64,000 bases of DNA from Argentina anserina. Its lineage: Eukaryota; Streptophyta; Magnoliopsida; Rosales; Rosaceae. The stretch is taken from the NCBI RefSeq assembly GCF_933775445.1, contig NC_065872.1, forward strand, positions 14,260,001 to 14,324,000. Reading direction: 5' to 3'. Below are positions 1-11,529 of the stretch, piece after piece. The notes under the pieces were generated by a model. That model had not been told where the DNA came from. It was given only the letters and a program-made list of their open reading frames with translations, and ran no database searches. The first letter of the stretch is position 1, and every line of letters starts with the position of its first letter. The translations under genes were made by a program, and so were the position numbers.

Positions 1-1724
1 GACAAAACGTTTAACAAACCCCATATTAAAATCACATGCTCGTCATCGAAATGACCTATTTCAAATGAATTCATAACAGTATATATTATAGCAAACCATA
101 TATATATGTACTTATTACCATTTATACAATATATATATAATCCACTATATTGTATACATGTCGTATTTCAATATTTAAAACTCTTGCAAAAATCTTGGAA
201 TCACCACAAGGGTAGATTCGTAAATATGTGAGATTTTACTCACCTTATCAACTCGAGCGTAATTCCACAATTTCCGAAGATAATTCATTTCCTTAATTTA
301 TCGATCACCTTGAAAAGATAAGAAAAGAATTTAGAAACATTTCGTAAACCTTTAAATGTCGAAACAGTAATAATCGGTTACTGTTCAGCAATTTTCGGTT
401 TTACGAAATTACTGTTCACTATTACTATTCACAATGCTGTTACTGTTCACGGAACACTGTTCACGTATTTACTATTTATGTATTACTGTACAATATACAT
501 CCAATACGTATCTCTGTACGAGTATATACTGTTTACGTATTTATGTACGTACAAAAACTATTCAAATGTACGTACTGTCTCAGTAAATAATAATTACCGA
601 ATTACCCTTCCAAAATTATTTTTTACCTTTACTAAAAGTAATTTAAATTTACAATTACCGTACGTAAATAAAATTTACATTTACCGTACGTAAATAAAAT
701 TTACATTTACATTTACCGTACGTAAGTAAATTACAAAATTACCCTTCCGGAAACACTGTTGACGCCGCCGCACGTGGCGGCGCGTGGGGTACACGCGCCA
801 CCTCCGGCAGGCCGCGCGTGGCGCTCACGCGCCACTCACTGTGGCAGCGCGTGGGGCCCACGCGCCGAGCCCAAAACCGGCGCGTAGCACGCCACCGCCG
901 CCCCAAAACTCTCCCTCATCTCCTCCTCCTCCTTCCTACGGTCTCAGACCATCTCTTACGCCTCCCACGCTCCCCCACGCCTTAGGCGGCATCTTCCCCA
1001 AATCCATTCTCCTCCAATCTCCTCCATATCGAAACCAAACAACCACAAAACAACAACAAGGCATCACAACAACCTAATTAAGCTAACCCTCACCTCAATA
1101 GTGCTTTAAAACCACCGGAGATGGCTCGGGTACGGCGGAGGAAAATTTGCAGAAATCAGCGTCGTTGGTGGAGCTCCGGCGTGGCGTGAGAGAGAGAGTC
1201 GACCTCAGGGTCGCCTGTGCGGGGTGGTGTGACCCCTCCTAGACCGGCGGTGAGGGCCACGTCTCCCTGAGGAGGGAGATCGGTGGTGAAGCCGAGTGGA
1301 AGAGGGAGAGAGCTCGGGTGAGAGGGAGCGAAAGGAGGCGCGGGGTGAATGAAGGAAGCGGGTTTCTGAAAATGGAAACCCTACTGCACAACGTTTCCTT
1401 TTATACCCCCCTCTAAAATCGGAAACTAACTTCCGTTGTTAATAACTTTTACGTACAACGTCCGATTCGAACGCGTCACATACTCACGAACTCGTATCGA
1501 CGAGCTCTACAACGTTTGTGAAGAAAGTTTTCGCAACCGAGTAACGGAATAAAAGTCGATATATTAGTTCGGAAACGTAACGTTTTTCTAATTAAAACGT
1601 TCCGAAAACATTTCCGTTTTCGTTTCATAAAGTCGCAACCAATTCAATTCATTGTAATTAAATTTCACAACTTTATAGAATTTAATCAAATTAAATATTG
1701 TTTTGAAAAACTAGGGTTATTACA
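1..1724 (-). mobile_element. Partial Tekay-type LTR (LTR-0), cut by the window edge
   Basis: This segment aligns along its length with the three LTRs further right (12497-15347, 20158-23102, 27398-30140). It shares the AT-rich stretch with TACGTA repeats, the GC-rich block at about 760-900, the AG-rich block and the terminal GGGTTATTACA at 1714-1724. About 830 bp of the LTR lie left of the window. In minus orientation a TATA box (TATAAAA) lies at 1399-1405, about 320 bp inside the LTR 5' end. The sequence just right of 1724 is not a polypurine tract, so 1724 is the outer 5' end of an element or a solo LTR. Which of these it is cannot be told here. Confidence 0.85.
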
Positions 1725-2246
1725 TTATAAATGTAATTTGGGTAAACAGAATGGTTGCCCAATGTCTCATGAGTACACATATTTTCAGATATTATTAGAC
1801 ATCCAGATGAGTTGTCCTGTGTCTTATGAGTGCATTTATATTTATATATCATATGTATTTTCTTTTGTATACTATGTGTGTTATACTGTTGATTACTCAT
1901 ACGAGCTGCAAAGCTTACCGGGTTTGTGTTTACAATCCCGGTGCACCTATTCGATGGTGTAAGGGATAGTTCTGCAGGTGTGGATTAGCTGAATTGGAGG
2001 GCTACTCTGAAGATTTCGAAGTTTTATTTCTATTTGTGGTGAGGATTGAGAGGATTTTACATTTCCATTTGTTATAATACTTGAATTATAAATTGGTTTT
2101 GTAATAATCAAATCGACTGAGACGTACTATGATCTTAGTTATGATACACTGTGACTATAAGATGAGTTCAATATATTTGAGATTGTTTTAGAGTATTTCA
2201 TGCCTTCGATTTCGAGTTTATCACTTGAAATTTTGGGGTCTTGACA
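1725..2246 (+). mobile_element. LTR fragment of the second Ty3 family, opposite orientation
   Basis: The reverse complement of this stretch matches the start of the LTRs at 31999 and 38734. Shared parts are the TGTCACGACCCC-type terminus (here read as GGGGTCTTGACA at 2235-2246), the TTCAATATATTTGA segment, and the GGGTAAACAGA and CTCATGAGTAC motifs. It is therefore the end of a family-2 LTR lying in plus orientation. LTR-0 inserted into it at 1724/1725 and displaced the rest beyond the window. No primer-binding site follows 2246, so the sequence to the right is flanking DNA rather than element interior. Confidence 0.75.
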
Positions 2247-2930
2247 ATGGGAACAAGTTTTGCCCGGACTCTCACCTTTGCATCGGAAAAGAGTGGTGGT
2301 CCTGTTACATATTTGGAAAAGCTTGGTGGTGGCTTTGTTCGCTGAGCAAATAAGTTTTTCCTTCTTGGTCGTCCTCTGACATGGCGTACTATAGATCCGA
2401 TAGTTTTCATCAATCGTTTTCATCAAACATGGCTCGTTTCTAGAGTTTTGGGACTTACCGAGGAAGATTTGGAGCCGCGTATTGCTTCGTTTAAGAAGAA
2501 GAATGGTGGGAGACTCTGGGTAGCAAGAACAAAGCCCCAAAGCCAAAAAAACAGCCGGGTCCTTTGGCTCCATGTGTGAAATTGCCTATGAGGTCTAATG
2601 GGGTGGAGGTTTGCCCTAGTAAGGGCAAGGGGATCACGTAGACTTTTGGCGTGTCACCTAAATTATTCCGACTGGTAGATCTTTCTGTTTTACTCTGGGT
2701 ATTATGTATCGTACACCAATTGCGGTCTCTAGGCGATGTGTAATATTTGCTATAGGAGTTTATTGGAATACTTGTTTTATCCTCGGGTAGTTGTAGGTTT
2801 ATTTTGTGCTCATTTTATAATGAGAGTTACTTGTCGTAGATTGCAATGTACCGAGTGATATTAGATCACTACGTAATGTCGTAGGGCACAATTCATAATG
2901 TATATAGCCTTCTGGGCCTTGGTTATGGCA
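2247..2930. other. Intergenic stretch, no gene recognised
   Basis: No long open frame is present. On the plus strand 2395-2570 reads as a short open stretch with an acidic LTEEDLEP motif and a lysine cluster. It looks coding-like but has no start and matches nothing I recognise. Stops occur before and after it. It may be a decayed host or transposon exon. Confidence 0.4.
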
Positions 2931-3085
2931 ACGCAAGTCAAGCGAGTTGGTGTAATACTTCTCATTTCCTGGTTTGGGATGAGAAGCCACTCCAGTTATA
3001 TAAGTCTACACTCTGCAATACGAAGAATATCATTCCTTTTGACCACACGTTAAAAAAAAAAAAGAGCAAAGAGAGAGTTCTCGAA
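2931..3085 (+). promoter_or_regulatory. Proximal promoter and 5' leader of the lectin receptor kinase
   Basis: A TATA box (TATATAA, 2997-3003) lies 83 bp upstream of the ATG at 3086. An A-run ends near 3063, and a purine-rich leader follows. Positions 2931-3060 recur at about 11541-11698 with several substitutions and small indels. The block TAAGTCTACACTCTGCAATA and the TTTTGACCACACGTTAAAAA block are nearly unchanged. In the second copy the TATA motif is weakened to GATATAA. The promoter role is inferred from position and the TATA motif. Confidence 0.55.
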
Positions 3086-5494
3086 ATGATCCAAACTAGC
3101 ATGTATAGGATTACTGTTTCCTTTGGCATTGCCATCGTTCTCTTCTCACTGTATTCACCATGTGAAGGAGCTCAACAAAGCCACATATTCCTGGGATTTT
3201 CACTCTTTCCAGAAACTAACTCCAGTTCATGGCCTTCTGCATCTGGCCAGTTCAAATTCGGCTTCTATCAGCAAGGAAGTGGCTTCGCAGTTGGAATTTG
3301 GTTGGTGGGTTTAGATCGAAACACAACGGTATGGACAGCAAACCGTGATGATCCCCCACTAATTCCCTCACCAAATAATACAGTACAGCTGCAGTTAGCC
3401 ACTGATGGTAGGCTTGTTTTAACAAGTAAACAAAGTCATGAAGTAGTCATCGCAAGTGCAACAAACGGTTCTGTTTCATCTGCCTCCATGCTTGACTCAG
3501 GAAATTTTGTTCTTTACAACGCAAACCATGAAGTGGTCTGGGAGAGTTTCAATCATCCTACTGATACGATCCTGGGTGGTCAGATTCTGCGTGCTGGCGG
3601 TCAATTAGTCTCCAGTCTGTCTGATGCTGACCACTCCACAGGACGGTTTCATCTCAACATGCAGACTGATGGAAACCTTGTTTTGTACCCAGCTAACTCT
3701 GAAAACTCTCCCACAGACGCCTACTACAGCACAGATACTTGGAGGAACTTAAAGCTTGACCTCTATCTTAACAGTACAGATGGTAGTCTAGCTCTAATCA
3801 ACAGCTCGGGAGTTTACGAATTCATCAGTTCGCAGAGTGATGATTCAGCCATTGACACCATATATCGGGCTACTGTTAGCGTCAACGGAGTATTACGGGT
3901 GTATTCTCATCAGATGGATCCTGACACACGCAAGCTCCAAACACCTGTTATTATGTGGTACAAACCAGATGATCCTTGCGATGTTAATGGGGTGTGTGGC
4001 CTCAACAGCTATTGCACACTCAGTGATGACCAACCGGACTGTCTTTGCCTTCCTGGATCAGATTATGCTGATCTCAACCTCAGGACTATGGGTTGCTTAA
4101 GAAACTATTCAGAACCTGCATGTGCAGCTGGTGGGAAAGAGAATACAAGTTTTTATGAGATATTCACCATGGAAAATATGGCCTGGGCAGATACTCCTGA
4201 CTTTACAGCCACAATGACCATGGATGAATGTAAGAAGTCTTGTCTAGAGGACTGCAATTGCGGTGCAGCTCTGTTCAAACCATATACATGTAAGAAACAA
4301 AAGCCACCACTTAGATACGTGAGAAGAGACCTAAATGAGCAAACCGCAGCTTTCTTCAAGGTAACAGCAAGCAGTGAAAGCACGAACAATGTAACTGAAA
4401 CTGTAGAGATTCCCCCTACAGTTGTCAGAAGCAATAGCATCATCTTACACGTTCTTGTTTTAACATTAAGCCTAATCCTCTTCTCATGTGCTGCACTTGC
4501 AATATCGGGATTTTACATTTTCAAAATCCGAGTTCTAAGGTACAAAAGGCTGTCAGAGATTGATATGAATCTGGGCCTGGCGGATGAGGAACTCACTATG
4601 AGAGTTTTTTCATACAACGAGCTGAAAAGGGCCACAAATGGTTTCAAGCAAGAACTGGGGAAGGGGTCCTTCGGAGCAGTCTACAAAGGGGCTGTAAACA
4701 AAGGGAGAAAACTCATTGCAGTGAAGAGACTAGAAAAGTTGGTGGAAGAAGGTGAGAGGGAGTTTCGAGCAGAGATGCAAGCAATTGGAAGAACGCATCA
4801 CAAGAACTTAGTTCGATTGCTGGGTTACTCTGCTGAGGATTCCAAAAGACTCTTGGTCTATGAATATATGAGCAATGGCTCCCTTGCAGATCTTCTTTTC
4901 AAGAGAGAATGGCACCCAGCTTGGGATGAAAGGGTCAGAATTGCAGTTGATGTCGCGAGAGGTCTCCTCTATCTACACGAAGAATGTAAGTCCCCTATCA
5001 TTCATTGCGACATAAAGCCCCAAAACATTCTGATGGATGAATTTTGGAATGCGAAAATCTCTGATTTTGGACTTGCAAAACTGCTGATGCCCGATCAAAC
5101 AAGGACCTTTACAGGGATAAGAGGGACAAGAGGGTACTTGGCACCAGAATGGCAAAAAAACACTCCAATTTCAGTGAAGGCAGATATCTACAGTTTTGGT
5201 ATAGTGCTTCTTGAAATTGTGTGTTGCAGAAGGAACTTGGACGTCAGTGTTAGAGCAGATGAGATAGTTCTTTCTACGTGGGTCTATAAGTGCTTTGTCA
5301 ATAGAGAGCTGCATAAACTTATTGTGGGTGGCGAAGAAGTGAACAAGAAGAGCTTGGAGACAATGGTTAAGGTGGGATTATGGTGTATACAAGATGAACC
5401 AGCTCTGCGTCCATCAATGAAGTCTGTAGTTTTGATGTTACAAGGGGTTACTGAAGTAGCTATTCCTCCATGTCCAACCACAATGTCTATGTAA
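3086..5494 (+). CDS. G-type lectin S-receptor-like serine/threonine kinase (LECRK/RLK1 type)
   Basis: An intact 802-residue receptor kinase encoded by one exon, as is usual for this subfamily. A signal peptide covers residues 1-29. The bulb-type mannose-binding lectin domain spans about 33-180, with the WTANRDD and SMLDSGNFVL motifs. A cysteine-rich EGF-like part covers 298-337 and a PAN-like part about 345-425. One transmembrane segment lies at about 452-478. The kinase domain runs from about 523 to 790: P-loop GKGSFGAVYKG (525-535), lysine K547 in AVKR, HCDIKPQN (640-647), DFG (660-662) and APE (686-688). The catalytic loop has Cys in place of the Arg of HRD, so it is a non-RD kinase, a class often linked to immune receptors. 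The protein should sit in the plasma membrane with the lectin domain outside. Its ligand is unknown. The start is chosen because a signal peptide follows directly and a TATA box lies upstream. No inactivating lesion is visible. Confidence 0.95.
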   Translation: MIQTSMYRITVSFGIAIVLFSLYSPCEGAQQSHIFLGFSLFPETNSSSWPSASGQFKFGFYQQGSGFAVGIWLVGLDRNTTVWTANRDDPPLIPSPNNTVQLQLATDGRLVLTSKQSHEVVIASATNGSVSSASMLDSGNFVLYNANHEVVWESFNHPTDTILGGQILRAGGQLVSSLSDADHSTGRFHLNMQTDGNLVLYPANSENSPTDAYYSTDTWRNLKLDLYLNSTDGSLALINSSGVYEFISSQSDDSAIDTIYRATVSVNGVLRVYSHQMDPDTRKLQTPVIMWYKPDDPCDVNGVCGLNSYCTLSDDQPDCLCLPGSDYADLNLRTMGCLRNYSEPACAAGGKENTSFYEIFTMENMAWADTPDFTATMTMDECKKSCLEDCNCGAALFKPYTCKKQKPPLRYVRRDLNEQTAAFFKVTASSESTNNVTETVEIPPTVVRSNSIILHVLVLTLSLILFSCAALAISGFYIFKIRVLRYKRLSEIDMNLGLADEELTMRVFSYNELKRATNGFKQELGKGSFGAVYKGAVNKGRKLIAVKRLEKLVEEGEREFRAEMQAIGRTHHKNLVRLLGYSAEDSKRLLVYEYMSNGSLADLLFKREWHPAWDERVRIAVDVARGLLYLHEECKSPIIHCDIKPQNILMDEFWNAKISDFGLAKLLMPDQTRTFTGIRGTRGYLAPEWQKNTPISVKADIYSFGIVLLEIVCCRRNLDVSVRADEIVLSTWVYKCFVNRELHKLIVGGEEVNKKSLETMVKVGLWCIQDEPALRPSMKSVVLMLQGVTEVAIPPCPTTMSM

Positions 5495-5547
5495 TTCGTC
5501 ATTAGCTTAAAAAGTATCGTTTCTGTTACTCATTTCTGTGTTATAGA

Positions 5548-5553
5548 AATAAA
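5548..5553 (+). terminator. Poly(A) signal of the receptor kinase gene
   Basis: A canonical AATAAA lies 54 bp after the stop codon and about 105 bp before the start of the copia LTR at 5658. The gene's 3' end is thus probably intact, although a retroelement lies close downstream. Confidence 0.5.
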
Positions 5554-5657
5554 GCTAGACTTCTCTCCAGTATTCTCTGGGACATGTATGTTCTATATAA
5601 TATTTCTAGGTTTCTTGGCCTTGTGTAAAGGAATCAAGAATTTAAGATACAAATAAA

Positions 5658-5870
5658 TGTTCCGGGAGAATTATTATTCTATCCTTGTGTGTGTCTTAGT
5701 CTTATTAGGTTTTCTGTTAGAGATAGATCTGCATCTCTGTAATAGATTAGGACTCTGAATCCTACGGGGTTCAGGTTATGTAATACCTATATATAGGCCC
5801 CATTATCAATAAACAGTTACATTCTGTTCCATTACGTCGTTATTGTTATCGTTTCATTCCTCCTCAAACA
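5658..5870 (+). repeat. 5' LTR of copia copy 1
   Basis: Starts TGTTCCGGGAG and ends CCTCAAACA, directly before CGTTATCATGCAC. The last motif recurs next to the 5' LTR of the minus-strand element (54141-54152), where it is the likely primer-binding region. It has a palindromic TATA-like CCTATATATAGG near 5787-5798 and AATAAA near 5809. It is closely related to the LTRs at 48381-48564 and 54153-54336, but about 30 bp longer. Confidence 0.8.
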
Positions 5871-8800
5871 CGTTATCATGCACTTTGTTTTAAAGTGTCT
5901 AAGCGACGAGGCCACCAGAAATTTTAGAACCATAGAAAATCCAAAAATATTTTCCCCCGGCAGCCTCCCTTCTTTTAAATCATCAGAAAAAAAAACCTTT
6001 AGGCACCCCGACAATAACTTGTCTAGAGGAACTCGTTTTCTCCTTTGGACACCCAGAAATTTTCTCTGGGCACCCAGTCTATCATCCTCTTTGATATGCC
6101 GTCGGCGTTCGTCGAGTCTTGTCCCTGTAGCACCGCCATCCAGCTCTGCTCCTCTGGCGTCTCTTGTTCCGCCGACGTCGCCACCGCACGCACAAACTCC
6201 TACGACAGAATTCATCATCGAGACCATGCTCGACTTCAACCGTGGCTCCGGCAGTAGCGCTTGATCAACGACGAGTCTCAAGAACCCAGCGGCCTTGTGG
6301 CATCGAGAGCAATCCGGCGACTCCGGCCTTCGACGCCGTCACTCATTCGATGATCCTCTGGCGTGGCTCCAAGTTGCTACCCCACGAGCAACCCGATTTT
6401 GCAGATCCAAGCCCAACTCGGTGCCAGATCGATCGAGCCATGCTCACCCTCTATGTCGTCGCAGCACCGCGCCACCGCTCTTGTCAGTTCGTCAACCCCG
6501 ACTCAGTTTTCCTGCCGTCACAGTCGCCTAGTTTTGCAACTCGGACCTCGACCCGGCTTCCATGACCCGACCCGGGCCCCGGTCTTGGCCTTCTACTGAT
6601 CCCAACAACTCCTATTTGGGCCTTAGGTTGTTCGAGCCCAAGCGCCCTTTGGGCCTTTACACTATATTTTTTCTTCTTTTCCTATTGATTTATTAAATCG
6701 TTTATTTGCACGTTCTAGTTTTCTCACTATATTTCACGTGCTTGCATAGGAAAAGTGATCACTCGTCGTACTATGGTGATGACATTCATGCCGAGATGGA
6801 CGATACCTTTTGTCATCTACATGCAATTTCGATCGTATCCTCACAAGATTTTTATGTCATTGAACGAAGAACGAAAAGCAATTCATCAAGGAGCTTCCTG
6901 CATGACGATCGATTTGCAGAACAATTTAATTATATGCAGTCTATTTTGCAGACCAACAAGTATGTTTTTCTTAAAGTTGTTGTTTTTGAACATATATATA
7001 TAAATTATCGGGCGTTATTAGCCTTCTTCATGTCTCTTTTCCGGCTTTTCTTATAACGCCGATAAGACCAAAGAGGGATATGATTTCCCTCTTGGTCGAT
7101 GTTTTTCGTGTGACAGTCCTGGGGGAGTCATGTTATTATTTAAAGAAAGAAATCGATTTCGTGTGGTTATATGAGTACACCGTTGTTTTGGGTGCGATCA
7201 TGAGAATCGCTGATATGCATCGATTATTTTGTGACCATATACATCAGAACCCTTCTAATTCCGGTTACATACTTGAATAATTTCGATTATTCGAAACCTA
7301 TACAACCCTCGTTTCTCATGGATGCGTTGAAATTCATTAATTTGAGTTGAAATTCATTATTCTGAAGCAGCACTATTTGCTCACAAAAGATCCCAAAAAT
7401 AAAAAATTATATGGGACACACTTAAAGTGATTCAATAAACGTCTATGACATTGTATTACCAGAGTTGACCTGGAACCATGCTCCACATCCGAGAAACACA
7501 TGCCATTTTTGGCACCTGTATCTATTTCTTGAGGGAATTTTGGAGATGGAAACGTAACATTCGTCCATTCTTGAGTAAGCACATTTTTTAGCCTCAGGCT
7601 AAGGCTCCGCCCGATCCGATATGCAAGATTTTGTTGCTACGGACTTTTGATTAGTCAATCTATTTTGACTATGTTTTCTGCTTACTATTTTTCAAGTATG
7701 ACGTTGGCATTGCCATGTTTCTTGCTCGACTTTAGCTTAAGTCATCTATTGGAATTGGAAGCTTGTTTGTGTTGAATTAAATATTGGCATATTCAACATT
7801 TCTCATATTTCTTGTTTACAAGATGAATTTGTGAGAATTTAATTGCATTAAACCTAGCATGAATGGTCAACGTTTTCAACTTACGTGATTTTTAAATTGG
7901 CCGCTTTTGGGTTACATGGGACCCCAATAGCACTACATTGTGAATTTCGACCTTGAAATTTGGAAAACGGACCTCGGAACATCAAAATTGACGTCGTTTT
8001 TTCCGGTTACTGTTTCGGCGTTTTGGCCACTTTTCAGCCATTTGCCGACATTTCTGGCGCCACCATACGGTTCATGCAGGCGTCCCCTGTCGAACATGCA
8101 GCCCCGGCCTCCTTTCCGGTCAGATCCGGCCGGTTTTTCTGGCAATCGGCGCCGCCGGTTTTCGGTGAGTTTTTAGAGATTTTTTCATCGTTTCTCGTCA
8201 TTTTTCCGACATATTTCCAGCAGTTTTTACTTCCACATTTTCCAGTCCAAATTTCACCCGGTTTTGAGTTATTTTGACATGGTTTTCCGATTCATTTTCC
8301 GGTTTTTCTCCAAGTCATTTCATAGCTCAAACGATTTTCTTATTATTGGTGACCACCCGCACCAATTGGATGGTTTTTACCACCCTAATTGTTTGGTATT
8401 CAACTGCTCCAATACCATGTTTTTTCCAACTCTTAAGTTGAAGAATGTCATTCTATTGCCATGTGATACATTCGATGGGCTTGCACTTTGTCTCAATCCC
8501 CCCCCTCTTACAATATTCTACGGCGTATTGTCTAGAGAAGTTCACCGCGTCGTTGACTCTCTTAATTTTATTTTGACAATGTCCCACCGTGAAATCGAGT
8601 GTCTTGCTAATTGCGTAACCACCCATAATGTCCATGCGCAGGTAGTTGTTTTACGGATCTCGTGCAGAGATTGTGTTCTATATCTTCGTGTCTTGCTAAG
8701 TTCTAAAAGGCCATTTATGCCAATGATACATTTTCATCTTGATATTTGTGTTGAGAATGGAGAGGAATAAATCTGTTAAATTTCATTGACAAAAGTTTTG

Positions 8801-9228
8801 TTTGCATGCAGACATGGCTTTACTTCCCTGCAATAGTAGCTTTATGTAGCTCACGATTCTTTGAATCATGGGTTTGGTTTTGCTATCTCCTCGGTTTTGA
8901 CATGATCATTTTTTGGTCACTTTGAACGAGATATGATGATTCGAGTTCTTTGAAATTTCATTGACAATAGTTTTGTTAGCATGCAAACATGGCTTTACTT
9001 CCCTGCAACAGTAGCTTTCATGTTCACGAAGCGATTGGAGGACCACCTCACCCGTGCTCCACACGGTGAGGCCGAGCTTGTCCCTCTCGGTGGCTCCACG
9101 ACATTTCGGCCGTCGGTGGCGGCATCCCCTCCTTCACAGGAGCTTGTGATGCCTCCTGTGTTTTCTAATGCCTCCATGGAAATCTCGGATGTCCATCGCT
9201 CATTTTGCAAAGCTTGTTCTCTTACTAG

Positions 9229-9790
9229 ATTTCAAGGAAGTCCTTATTTGCTAAGGCTCCAACCGAGAACATTCCATTCTTACAAAGTATTTAAGGTGAC
9301 ATTAGTGGACCTTATCCAACCGAATGCGGACATTTTTCGGTATTTTTATGGTATAGGTTAAGAGCATCGACGCATTGGTCACACGTCCTTTGCTTTCCAC
9401 AAGGAACGCTGCATTTGCTAAGTTTTTAGCTATGATAATCATACTAAGGGCCTCCCCATCCTCTCAAATCTATTTGATTGGATACCGTTGGGGAGTTCAC
9501 CTCCACGACTTTGATGATTTCGTTTTGCATATCTACTGGGATCGTCGTTGAACATATTATTCCTCATGTTCATTCATTGCACGATCCAGTAGAGCTCGGA
9601 CTTGGTTATGGGTACTAACCTGCCATTTTTGCATGGGGATATATAATGATGTTGCATGCAGCGACACTTATTCGTTTCAGACCCACAACTTACCAAGCGT
9701 TTAGTGTGTACCAGATGGTCACTAGATACGGTCCCAACGTTCTTTTCACTAATGGCTATTTGGTTAAGTTGTTTATGTGACTCTCTTGTA
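9229..9790 (+). pseudogene. Copia integrase relic (copy 1)
   Basis: Read across several stops and frameshifts, the stretch gives typical copia pol pieces: the LQPRT.HSYKVFKV segment just before the integrase core, and PNADIFRYF (9320-9355). Fragments matching GEFTS, VEH..PHVH and ATLIR.RPT follow in shifted frames. The same pieces are better preserved at 50966-51600 on the minus strand. No intact catalytic triad can be read in one frame. Confidence 0.6.
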
Positions 9791-9832
9791 GTAAGCTCAA
9801 TTGGGTCTACATGAAACAATTAAGTGTTTGGA

Positions 9833-9833
9833 A

Positions 9834-9873
<40 letters not shown>

Positions 9874-11529
9874 GGTCACGGTTACTCATATTACAAGGTA
9901 CGAGATTCAGATGATTCACTTACATGTTTGATATTCATAACTATAAATTCTTCCCACTGCAATTTCAAACTTATTATTGTACCCAAAATATTTCTATAAT
10001 GTTAAGTTCCATATCAGTAAGAGTGTTTGTTTTTTGAAATGAAATTATGTGAAGTGTGTAGCTAGCACCATTATGTTAGATTCTGGTATATTATCTCAAA
10101 ATCAACCATATTGAATTGTGCAATTCTGATGATTAGCACCAGAATCTGTATCTTATTAGTATATGTCTACAGTACTTTTTGCAATGATTAAAATTCAGTT
10201 TAGGTCTCTTTTGTTATTTCAATGGGTTTTCCAACTTCTTTGGTTATGTTTAGTTTGGTCATTTGTTGATTGGTTTTGCCATTTTTGTGGAATCAATTTG
10301 TTGGTTGTGGTTTGTGTTTGGTGTTTTCTGTGCTCCAGGTTGATTTTTTCCCTGATATTTTGTGTGCTGCTGGCTCTGTTTGCGGCTGGCTTTGTTTTTC
10401 TTTTCGAATAAGAGTGACAATTTTGTGGGATTAAATGGTTGTTGGATGTCTTATTTGCAGGAACTTAATCTCAAGCATCAGCTTGCAGTGGCTCAAGATT
10501 CTTTTGAGTTTGAGAGAACGATTGTGTAAGTAAAGAATCTTCTCCTCAGGTAATATTTATGGGATTATTGTTTATTCATAGATTCTTTTTATCATGGTTT
10601 ATTCATAGATTCATAAGTTTTGATGACAAATGACTAAAAGATCTGATAGTTTCATTTGTTTCATATGATTATTAGTAGTTGGAGAAGGACCATCCAAACC
10701 CAATGCCTAATCGGACAAGAAGTTTTGATTATTTCTTTCATTTATTTCATATGATTGTTTCATATGAATGTGTTTCCAACTGATGTCTTACAACAACATG
10801 TGTACATAGATCTTATAGGAATAACCTAGATCTATCAATCGATCTAGACTCTTAATTTCATGCTAATTTGATGTGTTCATGGATTAGTCTCTTCTAGGCT
10901 ATAGTTGAAATTTCTTTATCCCTAAAATGTGTTATCATGTTTGTATCAGTAATGTTTCTGGACTCTGTTCTTGGTCATTGAAAGAAATTGCTTAGAACAA
11001 TTACGAGTATCTTTTTCAAGTTACTGCAAATTGTGCGTCAAAATTTAGAATATTCAAACAGTACACAGGTTGAACATTTCAATGCTCACTCGAAGGGACG
11101 AGAATTTTCTGTCCATCATTTTGTCCAATTTTCAGTCCCTATTCTGCACTAAATTCTGAATGAAACATGAATAGCTGTCGTGCAGTCCTATCAAGCTTAA
11201 TCACACATGTGATGACTTTGAGCATCAAATCTGGTGATGTCAAGAGCATGCATTATCAGAACATGTATCTCGAACTAAAACATTAATGCTGCATCTATCA
11301 ACTCCTAGTCTACGATGTCGAAATTTTCCTACCACCCACTATTAGCTCATTGTAGAAAGATACTGGTGCCATTTAATTTACAAACAGAGTTTAGAATAGA
11401 ACCAGAGGAAAATAAAACACCATGAAACTAAGCATCAACTAATGAACACTTGACTTTTCAATTAATAGGAAGTAGAAACGATTTACATATATCGAGTTAC
11501 CTTGGAAATAATGGAGAAAGGTCCACCGT
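9833..11529. other. Non-element DNA with a CT microsatellite; one candidate exon
   Basis: Immediately right of the copia truncation is a CT repeat (about 9843-9870). The rest is AT-rich and intron-like, with T-rich runs at 10200-10400. The only coding-like signal is the candidate exon at 10461-10525, listed separately. Otherwise I see nothing definite. Confidence 0.4.
10461..10525 (+). other. Candidate 65-nt exon of an unrecognised gene
   Basis: A good acceptor (TTATTTGCAG, ending 10460) and a good donor (GTAAGT from 10526) frame 65 nt that can read as ELNLKHQLAVAQDSFEFERT. The length leaves two bases of the next codon. I do not recognise the protein, and the frame does not join directly to the candidate exon at 12353. 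Short exons of this kind arise by chance, so this is a weak call. Confidence 0.25.

Larger units (their letters stand above)
5658..9832 (+). mobile_element. Truncated Ty1/copia retrotransposon (copy 1)
   Basis: A 213-bp LTR at the left is followed by interior sequence. The part from about 6985 to 9832 matches the reverse complement of about 53830-50945 in the second copia element. The match stops near 9832, inside the integrase region. Reverse transcriptase, RNase H and the 3' LTR are missing. The leader at 5871-6985 is about 800 bp longer than in the other copy and GC-rich at 6090-6620, with little shared sequence, so the two copies belong to different variants. All reading frames are broken by stops. 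It is dead and only one LTR remains. Confidence 0.8.

Noticed and set aside
5832..6599. Overlapping frames on both strands within the copia leader
   Set aside because: They arise from the GC-rich leader. None continues into a recognisable gag, and the frames conflict.
10163..10411. 82-codon hydrophobic frame
   Set aside because: A T-rich intron-like stretch gives Phe/Leu/Val by composition. No start context or homology.
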